The notes beneath the pieces are model-generated. The model ran no database searches. It was given only the letters and a program-made list of their open reading frames with translations, and was not told the origin of the DNA. This document shows positions 1 through 6,001 of a stretch of DNA of 6,001 nt, in pieces (the stretch's first letter is position 1; every line of letters begins with the position of its first letter). Made by a program: the position numbers and the translations under genes. The stretch is from an uncultured bacterium (GTDB lineage: Bacteria; Bdellovibrionota_C; UBA2361; SZUA-149; CALKYB01). Location: contig CALKYB010000044.1 of NCBI GenBank assembly GCA_938003565.1, forward strand, positions 1 through 6,001, written 5' to 3'.

Positions 1-743
1 AAGAGTTACAGTACTATGCGGATCCGTTCGATTTAAAGGGTTTACCCACAAATATGAAGTTAACTAGAGATGGAGTTGCTGTAATTGCGAATTACATAAA
101 AAGTGGACAGCGCCATTTGAATAATAACCAGCAATTCTCTAGTGCTGTGCTCTCGACGTTAAATCATCATGAGGCTCTATATGGTCGAATTGAATCTGAG
201 ATAAAATTTCCGTGTGGGGAAGGACTTTGGCCTGCGTTTTGGGGAATTGGATATCGTGCCACCAAACCAAAGGGCGGTATTTGGCCAGATGAAATAGATT
301 TTTTCGAGCACGTCAATAATCAAGCAGCCTATTGGAATTCTCTGCACTGGCCTACGAGCTCTGGTCAAAAACACTTTAGCAGTATTGTTACCCCAAGTGG
401 TGCGACCTCTCCTAACAGTCATATTTGTGACGGAGAGTTTCATACCTACGGAATTGAATGGTCTCCAAAGTGGATTAGATTTTACATGGATGGGATTTAC
501 ACAACTGTGGTGCCAAATTCTAACTACCACACTCCTTTAATTCAGCAGTGGAATTTGGCAATAGGTGGGACAGCATCGGGTGAGCCGGATCCAGATAAAT
601 TTCCCCGGAAAATGTACATTAGGTCCCACCGCTATGCGACTTACCAGGACGAGACCCAGCGTAGCAATGTCAAGTGTGTGAAGTTTGAAAATTCGGAATC
701 AGTGACATTTGAACCAAAGAATAATCAAGAAGGGCGGCTCTAG
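1..743 (+). CDS. GH16-family glycoside hydrolase (beta-glucanase/laminarinase-like), 5'-truncated
   Basis: This is the C-terminal part of a glycoside hydrolase family 16 enzyme, which cleaves beta-linked polysaccharides such as 1,3- or 1,3-1,4-glucans or marine galactans by a retaining mechanism. The frame is open to base 3. The codons before the ATG at 54 read ELQYYADPFDLKG and match the usual GH16 segment ELQYY...N...DG.LVI.A, so that ATG is internal and the true start plus any signal peptide lie upstream. The catalytic motif E-I-D-F-F-E sits at 291-308: nucleophile Glu 291-293, assisting Asp 297-299 and acid/base Glu 306-308. Its two-residue gap before the last Glu is the beta-bulge form typical of laminarinase-type GH16. 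Other family landmarks are GLWPAFW, NSLHWP, FHTYGIEWSPKWIRFYMDG and WNLAIGG. About 30 polar residues follow the fold, with no extra domain. Substrate cannot be read from this fragment. The family is secure; the specificity is open. Confidence 0.9.
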   Translation, partial: ELQYYADPFDLKGLPTNMKLTRDGVAVIANYIKSGQRHLNNNQQFSSAVLSTLNHHEALYGRIESEIKFPCGEGLWPAFWGIGYRATKPKGGIWPDEIDFFEHVNNQAAYWNSLHWPTSSGQKHFSSIVTPSGATSPNSHICDGEFHTYGIEWSPKWIRFYMDGIYTTVVPNSNYHTPLIQQWNLAIGGTASGEPDPDKFPRKMYIRSHRYATYQDETQRSNVKCVKFENSESVTFEPKNNQEGRL

Positions 744-1107
744 TTTCATTTCAAGGAGTTAAAGGCTTACTTAGATTCAAATACTAAATTTGGAGGCATG
801 AAAGTTTTTCATAGGGATTTGAGCCTGTGGATAACTTCACTCTTCTTCTTTTTCACTCTACGGAGGCAGAAAATCTCCAATCCAATGTGTTTTTAGCCCT
901 CGAGCTAGAGAAAGGTCGTTTAAATAGGTTGCCCCAAGTCTGGAGCCGAAAGAATTCGATTGCGAGGGCAAATCTATCCCGCTAAAAGGAGAGTGTTGTC
1001 GGTCCGTACCTCACGTTAGTCCTCTCTCTTTGCACTGCCGTTCGCATTTAGGGGTTTGGCTTTCAGCGCACAATTTAAATTTATATCTCTTTTTGGGAAT
1101 TTTTATC
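744..1107. other. Intergenic region / long leader upstream of the large secreted-protein gene
   Basis: This 364-base stretch between the GH16 stop and the ATG at 1108 has no convincing gene on either strand. I find no hairpin with a T-run after the GH16 gene, so how that transcript ends is unclear. A weak long-range stem is possible between AAGGAGAG (986-993) and CTCTCTTT (1024-1031), eight pairs including one G-T. A perfect palindrome AATTTAAATT lies at 1072-1081 in an AT-rich patch (about 1071-1090) that could be part of a promoter, but no well-spaced -35/-10 pair stands out; TTGGCT at 1056-1061 with ATTTAT at 1079-1084 is the best and is poor. I compared it by eye with c-di-GMP-I and fluoride riboswitch cores and saw no match. 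Confidence 0.6.
1095..1098 (+). promoter_or_regulatory. Weak ribosome binding site (GGGA) supporting the ATG start at 1108
   Basis: GGGA lies nine bases before ATG 1108, within TTTTGGGAAT. The frame can be extended to a TTG at 1030, but no Shine-Dalgarno-like sequence precedes that codon. The extra 26 residues would also place a polar stretch before the signal peptide. The ATG at 1108 gives a textbook Sec signal directly at the N-terminus, so this weak site is the likelier one. Confidence 0.5.
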
Positions 1108-4100
1108 ATGGCTCGCTTTTTAAGATTCTGCTCCATAGTCACTGGTCTTACAGTTTTAACTGGACTTTTATGTGTTGGTTCAGCTGTAGCAGATATTACT
1201 GGAATTGTTTTCAATGACTTTGATGGGGATGGATTCTACTCCTCATCAAACTTGGAGACTGGCATCGGGGGGATGGAAATTAATGCCTACGACGCCTCGG
1301 GTGCGCTAGCTGCTACGACAGTGAGTTATGAGTTTAATTGTACAGGGGCGGGTGTTCCGGATGCCAGTTGTTTAGCAGCTGGCTCTCCAATTCGCGGTCA
1401 GTATGTTTTAACTGGGCTTAGTGCGGCTCCTTATCGAATAGAGTATGTACCATTAACAACCGCAGCACTGAACTACCTAAATGCTGGAGCTGGGAGCGGA
1501 ACATCTGTTGAGTTTGCTACAGATGGGGACCTCGTTGATGTAGGTTTTATGAGTAGCGGACAGTATTGTAACCAGAGCCCGGACTTAGTTGCGACTTGTT
1601 ACGCTAGAAACTTAGCCTCCGAGCCGAGTAGTGCTGGTGTGGAAGCTTCCGTTCTTTTTAACTACGATGCGACCGGCAGGAATCCTGCTCTAAAATCCCC
1701 AGTCGCGTTTATTCAAGAATCCACCTACAACGTTGGTAGCGTTTGGGGCATTGCCTATAATCCTCTAACTAATAAGCTTTACCACTCTTCTGTGCTTAGA
1801 GCTAACAGCGGAGTAGGTGATGGCGGACTTGGAGCGATTCATGAAACTGATTTATCTGCGCTGCCTAACAGCACCAGTATTTGGGCGTCCGTTCCAACTG
1901 TTGCAGCTGTTACCCAATCCTTATTTGTTCCTACGTTTACTGGTACAAAAGATCCCGAGGGTTATCAATTTGCGGGAAAAATTGGCCTTGGGGATATTGA
2001 TATTTCCAGTGACTACACCAAGCTCTATGTTATGAATTTGGATGGAAATGGTTTGCTCTACGAATATGATATTGCGAGTGCCACTGTATTAGCGACTTAC
2101 CCTGTTAACGATCCAGGTTGTAGCGATCCCACTGATGTTAGACCTTGGGCCGTTAAAGTTCAGTATGGAGAGGTCTATATTGGAGTTACTTGTTCGGAAG
2201 AAGCTCCTGGTGGAACTGATGCTGGCTTAAGTGCTCATGTAATGCAACTTACTCCTGGAGCCGCGGGGGGAGATTTTACCACGATATTGACCGCTCCTCT
2301 CGGTTATACAAAACAACCTGTGGCGTCTTGTGCGGCGAATGATGGTTGGTTCCGCTGGAATTCTAACTTGGCAGATTTTGCTGACCCCTCACATATTTGC
2401 TCTGCTGCAGGTTCTCCTATTACGTTGGGATATCCAACTCCAATTTTGTCAGACATTGAGTTTGATGATGATGGTTCAATTATTATGGGTTTTATTGACC
2501 GCTTTTCTATTCAGACTCCTCATTTCGATGTTGCTCCTGATCCGGCTGATGTTTCAGGGACGCTTTACCAGACCAATACTGGCGGTGATATAATTCGAGC
2601 TTGCTTTACTGGAGCTTCTTATATCTTGGAAGGGAATCCTGGTTGTGGGCCAGCTGTTGGAGAATACTACACAGGGGATGAGATATTATATGATAGTCCT
2701 GCCACTGTGCTTCATGCCGAGTTAGCTCTGGGTGGACTGGCGATTCTACCGGGTAGTGGTGAGGTCGTTTCGTCAGTGTATGACCCCTTGGATGATGATG
2801 TTAATCCACCTACAAACGATAGTTTGGGGTCCCAAGGTATCCACTGGTACAGTAATGCCACCGGTGCTAAGAGCGATGAGTTCGAATTGGTAGCGAAGCC
2901 TGACAGTGACTTTGCTAAAGGAACTGGTCTTGGAGATGTTGAAGTCCTTTGCGCACTGCCACCGGTTGAGGTTGGAAACTATATTTGGGAGGATTTAGAT
3001 GGCGATGGTGTTCAAGATGCTGGTGAATTGCCTTTAGCTGGCGTTACCGTTGAGCTTTATCATAATGTTGCTGGCGCTATGGTTCTAATTGGTACTGCGG
3101 TGACAGATGCGAACGGTCGTTATCTGTTCTCAAATGATCCAAGTAGAGCATCGGATACTACCGGATCCTTCATATATGACATTGGCGGATTTGGAGCTGA
3201 TGGCTTGCCTAACACATCTGATGATGTGAATGGGTTGAAGCCGAGTTATGGCGGGATTGTCAATGATTATAAAATCGTTGTTCCTCCAACTTTCGGAACA
3301 AGTGTTCTAACTATTAATGATGCGGAAGGGGATGCGACTAATACGGCCCTTTTGGACATAAGAGACTCTGACGGAATTCTTAACGCCGCTACTGGAAATG
3401 TAGAAATTAACTTTAGTACTGGTGCTGCGGGGCAGAATAACCAATCCCTTGACATAGGTTACGCACCGCCGACTGGCACTATTGGAGATACTGTTTGGAT
3501 CGATGCTAATGGTGACGGTATTATTGATCCTACCGAGACTCGAATTCCTGGTGTTACTATCAAAGTTACCTTTTTAGGTGCAGACGGAGTGCTTGGTGGA
3601 ACAGATGACCAGTTGTTCACTGCTGTTACAGACGCGAGTGGTAACTATCTAGTAACAAACCTTCCGTTTGGTAATTATAATGTGATGGTTGATACTACGA
3701 CTCTTCCTGCAGGATTAGTTCAAACCTATGATTTCGATGGTACCGGGGACGACATGTCTTTCACTACGATTTCAATAGGAGCTCCCGTCGATTTAGACCA
3801 AGATTTTGGTTATAATCAGTTAGGTACAACCACCATGGCTTGGAATGGCTTTTGCGATCAGCAGAATTTTGCTTCCATGCAAAATACATGTACTGGCCCA
3901 GTTAATGTGGTCTTAGAGCTTTTTGGTTCCGCTGGTAATTTGCTTGGCACAGACGCTGTAACTATTGCGTCTGGTAGCCAAGTTGATTTTTCAATCAACG
4001 GGATGCCTGGATTTACAATGTTTGATTATGGGGTAGTGAATCTAACTTCTCAGCCTGGGGGTTGTATTACGGGTAATATGGGACTTTTTGCTCCGATTGG

Positions 4101-5217
4101 AGAAGGGCAATTTTTTAGCTCAGAGATTCGGGATTCAGGTTTTGGTGGAACAAACAATTTGTTCACTATGGCTGATGGCTCAGAAAGTAATGCTTGTTAC
4201 GCGGTTTACAATACATTTCAGCCAAGTTTGAAGCCTGAAGACCAGAATTATACGACGACTCATTGGTTGCAATTACAGAATACCAACGCGGATAACAAGA
4301 CTACCTTCACAATCAATCGCTTTGATTCTGATGGAAACGAGGTTGTGAGTGAGCAAGCTATTGTCAATCCGTTTGGTAGAGTTGATATTGCAGCTGGTCA
4401 TGAAGATATCGAGAAGAATCGTTATGGCTTGGTCGAAATTGTTCCGGATACAGTTGGTTCAGACTTTTCAGCTCAACTTTTTAGATATGGTGTGGATTCC
4501 GGTGTTAATGCTGGTGAGAGAATGAGCTCTTTTAATCTGGCTGATAATTGTTCCGTAGGACACAAAGGCACTCAGTATGTGACCGTTTCCAAAGGAGCTG
4601 GTGCTAGTTCTTGGCTTGAGGTTTACAATATCAACCGTAAATCGCAGACAGTCAATGTCAGGGTTCTTTCCAATATTTCTGGTGAAGTAGCTAGTTATGA
4701 ACTGGACATGGATCCTATGGAGTCTATACATTTGGACGCAACGATTGGATTTACTGCTGGTGAGTCTGGGGTAGTTGAGGTCGTTGGAACATCAGGATCC
4801 GTTTTGGTCAAGGCAAGCTCTTACATATATGACCAGGATGGAGGAATTGCGACATCGGTGACCACGGAAGGTCAGGTAGCCTTAGCATCTACTTCCTATT
4901 CTTCCTTTAATACTTTTAGAGATCAGATAAATTGGCTTCGGGCTTATAATGTGGGAGCTAAGCCAACTACTATTACGATAGAAGGTTCAAATGGAATTGA
5001 TGGAAAGATTTACGAAACAGTTTCTTTTGTTCTGGATAAATCTTCCGGTCAAGATATCAACCTAAATCAGGTCTTCGGCTTGGATAGTTCTTCTTATGGA
5101 AGAATTAAGGTGAGTGTTTCGGGAGCTGGTCAAATATCTGCTGATATTATTCGAGTTGAAAATACTCCGGACTTAAGTGAGGTCATTGAGATGGAGGTAT
5201 TTAATTTTCAGCAGTAA
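1108..5217 (+). CDS. Secreted multidomain SdrD B-like protein (1369 aa) with propeller-like region and C-terminal beta-repeats
   Basis: This is a large exported protein, probably a cell-surface or matrix component; no enzymatic motif is seen. Residues 1-28 are a Sec signal peptide (basic start, hydrophobic core, AVA before D29). The residue before C22 is Leu, so it is not a lipoprotein. SdrD B-like module 1 spans about 29-147. Residues 195-615 hold short beta repeats such as WGIAYNPLTNKLYHS, GDIDISSDYTKLYVMNL, SDIEFDDDGSIIMGF and GGLAILPGSGEVV, suggesting a beta-propeller with many cysteines. From memory, a similar block precedes SdrD B modules in other environmental bacteria. Modules 2 (about 621-785) and 3 (790-903) begin with EF-hand-like loops D629-E640 and D799-E810. 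Residues 906-1352 form four degenerate beta-rich repeats that I cannot assign. No LPXTG, PEP-CTERM, T9SS tail or membrane anchor is visible, so attachment is unknown. ATG 1108 was chosen over TTG 1030 because the signal peptide starts there. Terminator at 5237-5275. Confidence 0.88.
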   Translation: MARFLRFCSIVTGLTVLTGLLCVGSAVADITGIVFNDFDGDGFYSSSNLETGIGGMEINAYDASGALAATTVSYEFNCTGAGVPDASCLAAGSPIRGQYVLTGLSAAPYRIEYVPLTTAALNYLNAGAGSGTSVEFATDGDLVDVGFMSSGQYCNQSPDLVATCYARNLASEPSSAGVEASVLFNYDATGRNPALKSPVAFIQESTYNVGSVWGIAYNPLTNKLYHSSVLRANSGVGDGGLGAIHETDLSALPNSTSIWASVPTVAAVTQSLFVPTFTGTKDPEGYQFAGKIGLGDIDISSDYTKLYVMNLDGNGLLYEYDIASATVLATYPVNDPGCSDPTDVRPWAVKVQYGEVYIGVTCSEEAPGGTDAGLSAHVMQLTPGAAGGDFTTILTAPLGYTKQPVASCAANDGWFRWNSNLADFADPSHICSAAGSPITLGYPTPILSDIEFDDDGSIIMGFIDRFSIQTPHFDVAPDPADVSGTLYQTNTGGDIIRACFTGASYILEGNPGCGPAVGEYYTGDEILYDSPATVLHAELALGGLAILPGSGEVVSSVYDPLDDDVNPPTNDSLGSQGIHWYSNATGAKSDEFELVAKPDSDFAKGTGLGDVEVLCALPPVEVGNYIWEDLDGDGVQDAGELPLAGVTVELYHNVAGAMVLIGTAVTDANGRYLFSNDPSRASDTTGSFIYDIGGFGADGLPNTSDDVNGLKPSYGGIVNDYKIVVPPTFGTSVLTINDAEGDATNTALLDIRDSDGILNAATGNVEINFSTGAAGQNNQSLDIGYAPPTGTIGDTVWIDANGDGIIDPTETRIPGVTIKVTFLGADGVLGGTDDQLFTAVTDASGNYLVTNLPFGNYNVMVDTTTLPAGLVQTYDFDGTGDDMSFTTISIGAPVDLDQDFGYNQLGTTTMAWNGFCDQQNFASMQNTCTGPVNVVLELFGSAGNLLGTDAVTIASGSQVDFSINGMPGFTMFDYGVVNLTSQPGGCITGNMGLFAPIGEGQFFSSEIRDSGFGGTNNLFTMADGSESNACYAVYNTFQPSLKPEDQNYTTTHWLQLQNTNADNKTTFTINRFDSDGNEVVSEQAIVNPFGRVDIAAGHEDIEKNRYGLVEIVPDTVGSDFSAQLFRYGVDSGVNAGERMSSFNLADNCSVGHKGTQYVTVSKGAGASSWLEVYNINRKSQTVNVRVLSNISGEVASYELDMDPMESIHLDATIGFTAGESGVVEVVGTSGSVLVKASSYIYDQDGGIATSVTTEGQVALASTSYSSFNTFRDQINWLRAYNVGAKPTTITIEGSNGIDGKIYETVSFVLDKSSGQDINLNQVFGLDSSSYGRIKVSVSGAGQISADIIRVENTPDLSEVIEMEVFNFQQ

Positions 5218-5236
5218 AGAATTACAAATTTAATTC

Positions 5237-5275
5237 AAGACGGTCTTTAGGTAGTTCTAAAGACCGTTTTTTTTT
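5237..5275 (+). terminator. Rho-independent terminator of the large secreted-protein gene
   Basis: A perfect 11-base-pair stem, ACGGTCTTTAG (5240-5250) with CTAAAGACCGT (5257-5267), encloses the six-base loop GTAGTT. It is followed by a run of nine T residues (5267-5275). It starts 20 bases after the stop codon at 5217. On the minus strand the hairpin is not followed by a T-run, so it acts in one direction and would not efficiently stop transcripts from the convergent gene. Confidence 0.95.
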
Positions 5276-5366
5276 GGGTGCTGCTGGATGATTTTTGTTC
5301 CGTAGTAGATTTTATACCCTTAAGTTACCAAGAGAGCGTCAGTCTTGTAGTCATAAATTGGTTTCA

Positions 5367-5399
5367 GTATAAGCCGCGCGTAAGCGAGGCCCTTTATAC
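5367..5399 (+). repeat. Hairpin with GTAA (GNRA-type) loop
   Basis: GTATAA (5367-5372) pairs with TTATAC (5394-5399), GCC (5373-5375) with GGC (5388-5390), and CGC (5377-5379) with GCG (5384-5386). There is one G-A mismatch (5376/5387) and a three-base bulge CCT (5391-5393). The loop GTAA would be a stable GNRA tetraloop in RNA. No T-run follows on either strand, so it is not a standard terminator. Most of it overlaps the left arm of the separated inverted repeat. Confidence 0.55.
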
Positions 5400-5411
5400 A
5401 GGTATAGCCAA

Positions 5412-5424
5412 GAAGCGTAGCTTC
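5412..5424. repeat. Short hairpin GAAGC-GTA-GCTTC
   Basis: This is a perfect five-base-pair palindrome with a three-base spacer, preceded by AGCCAA (5406-5411). The same AGCCAAG word precedes the hairpin at 5478-5494. There is no T-run on either strand. It lies between the arms of the larger inverted repeat. Confidence 0.4.
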
Positions 5425-5477
5425 ACAAGAAAAGATAGTTGAGCTTGGAAAATCCGCTTTATTTGGTCTTTTTTAGC

Positions 5478-5494
5478 CAAGTCCTGAGGACTTG
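5478..5494. repeat. Hairpin CAAGTCC-TGA-GGACTTG
   Basis: This is a perfect seven-base-pair palindrome with a three-base spacer, 56 bases beyond the stop of the DCC-family gene on the minus strand. It could protect or end that transcript, but on the minus strand it is followed by GGCTAAAAAAG rather than a T-run, so it is not a canonical intrinsic terminator. Confidence 0.45.
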
Positions 5495-5550
5495 TAGCAT
5501 AATAGAGGCACATTATATCTGTCTAACGGCATTGCTTACGCACTGCAGAT

Positions 5551-6001
5551 TTACTTTAGAATCATTGGATGCTCTTGTTCGCCCTGAAAATCACAGCTGG
5601 ACTCGGAGCTGATTAGAAACCTGATTTTTGCTATTACTGAATAAATAAAATCTCTTATTGGTCTAGGAACTATTCTCCCCAATGAAACAAGACTGTATAG
5701 GCCACCCAATTTAGCTAGTAGACACAGAACTGCGTCGGAGTGGGTCTTAATAACTACTTCACCACCTATCTCTTCTGCTAAAACTAAGGTGTTTAGGTTT
5801 CCTTCAGTTCGAAGTGATTGAGGAAGCATCATCTTTGCTGTTTCCCCCTGAAGTGGAGCAAAACGGAACAACCCGAGACGATCAAGGTTTATGAGTTTTC
5901 TGACGCTACAGTTGCAAACTCCACATTCACCATCAAAAAAGAGCACTCGTTTGATACCATCGGGTTTTTTTCTAAGCCAGTCTGTATCTAGGGTGAAAAG
6001 A
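5551..6001 (-). CDS. DCC-family (DUF393) thiol-disulfide oxidoreductase-like protein, 5'-truncated
   Basis: This matches the DCC family (DUF393), small thioredoxin-like proteins with an N-terminal D-G-x-C-x-x-C motif; their physiological substrates are poorly known. The frame reads LFFDGECGVCN, giving the DGxCxxC motif with both cysteines, encoded at about 5913-5936. Family landmarks follow in order: FRFAPLQ, a TLVL strand, the THSDAVL helix start, VPRPIRDFIYSVIAKIR, and a late Cys in SESSCDFQ near the C-terminus. A GTG at 5946 could serve as start, but it falls at the first beta strand and lacks a good ribosome binding site. The frame stays open to the window edge, adding 18 residues (ending DWLRKKPDGIKR), so the true start is probably outside. 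About 149 residues are visible, near full family size. It has no signal peptide in view and converges with the large secreted-protein gene. Family call is firm; function is not. Confidence 0.88.
   Translation of the reverse strand, partial: LFTLDTDWLRKKPDGIKRVLFFDGECGVCNCSVRKLINLDRLGLFRFAPLQGETAKMMLPQSLRTEGNLNTLVLAEEIGGEVVIKTHSDAVLCLLAKLGGLYSLVSLGRIVPRPIRDFIYSVIAKIRFLISSESSCDFQGEQEHPMILK

Larger units (their letters stand above)
5373..5546. repeat. Imperfect inverted repeat with arms of about 33 bases
   Basis: The left arm (5373-5406) matches the reverse complement of the right arm (5514-5546) at 25 of 34 aligned positions with one gap. It includes the exact block GCGTAAGC (5378-5385 against GCTTACGC at 5534-5541) and ACAG(G/A)TATA at the inner ends. 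The arms enclose about 107 bases. No target-site duplication is visible outside them and no transposase is present. It may be a small palindromic intergenic element (MITE-like), two diverged copies of a short repeat in opposite orientation, or a structured RNA. Confidence 0.5.
5276..5550. other. Palindrome-rich intergenic region between convergent genes
   Basis: These 275 bases separate the terminator of the large gene from the stop of the DCC-family gene. No gene of convincing length is present. Bases 5276-5366 show nothing recognisable. Bases 5367-5546 hold several hairpins and a separated inverted repeat, described separately. The DCC gene has no clear intrinsic terminator here: the first stem downstream of its stop (5478-5494) lacks a following T-run on the minus strand. 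Confidence 0.6.

Noticed and set aside
54..56. ATG as the start of the GH16 gene
   Set aside because: The frame is open upstream and encodes ELQYY...DG, a conserved internal part of the GH16 fold, so this Met is internal.
177..530. 117-codon minus-strand frame inside the GH16 gene
   Set aside because: It lies wholly within a gene with clear family motifs and shows no domain of its own.
798..896. 32-codon open frame (+) just after GGAGG at 792-796, with a hydrophobic LWITSLFFFF run
   Set aside because: Only one base separates GGAGG from the ATG, too close for initiation, and the frame is short and unlike any known peptide.
920..1030. Possible riboswitch, prompted by GCGAGGGCAAA
   Set aside because: Resemblance to a c-di-GMP-I core is limited to GGGCAAA; the other conserved blocks and stems are absent.
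1030..1107. TTG start for the large protein, adding 26 residues
   Set aside because: No ribosome binding site precedes it and it would bury the signal peptide; ATG 1108 is better.
1171..1173. Possible lipoprotein cysteine (C22 of the large protein)
   Set aside because: The residue before it is Leu, not Gly, Ala or Ser, and a good AVA signal peptidase I site follows at residues 26-28.
1011..1214. Minus-strand frame over the start of the large gene
   Set aside because: It has no recognisable domain and overlaps the well-supported signal peptide region on the other strand; it is a shadow.
5514..5546. Integron attC site
   Set aside because: The expected RYYYAAC and GTTRRRY ends are not arranged as in attC, and there is no cassette or integrase.

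Overview
The window looks like bacterial chromosome of moderate, slightly AT-leaning composition. It carries one complete large gene, two genes cut by the window edges, and two intergenic stretches of more than 300 bases. The taxon cannot be fixed from sequence alone. The large exported protein has a Sec signal peptide and SdrD B-like modules but no LPXTG wall-sorting tail. Together with a GH16 glycosidase and a DCC-family protein, this fits an environmental (possibly aquatic) bacterium, perhaps Gram-negative; that is inference.

Layout. Bases 1-743 (+) hold the C-terminal part of a GH16 glycoside hydrolase with an intact E-I-D-F-F-E catalytic motif; its start lies before the window. Bases 744-1107 are noncoding and contain no clear terminator or promoter. 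Bases 1108-5217 (+) encode a 1369-residue secreted multidomain protein: signal peptide, one SdrD B-like module, a cysteine-rich region of propeller-like repeats, two more SdrD B-like modules with EF-hand-like calcium loops, and four degenerate C-terminal beta-rich repeats. A strong intrinsic terminator follows at 5237-5275. Bases 5276-5550 are noncoding and palindrome-rich, with an imperfect inverted repeat of about 33 bases whose arms lie about 105 bases apart. Bases 5551-6001 (-) hold a DCC-family (DUF393) thiol-disulfide oxidoreductase-like gene, convergent with the large gene and running off the right edge.

The GH16 enzyme and the large protein are in the same direction but 364 bases apart, so an operon is not shown. 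Both would act outside the cytoplasm, on polysaccharide and at the cell surface or matrix respectively. The DCC gene appears unrelated. I see no RNA gene of a known family, no CRISPR array and no insertion sequence. The least explained parts are the C-terminal repeats of the large protein and the inverted-repeat element at about 5367-5546.
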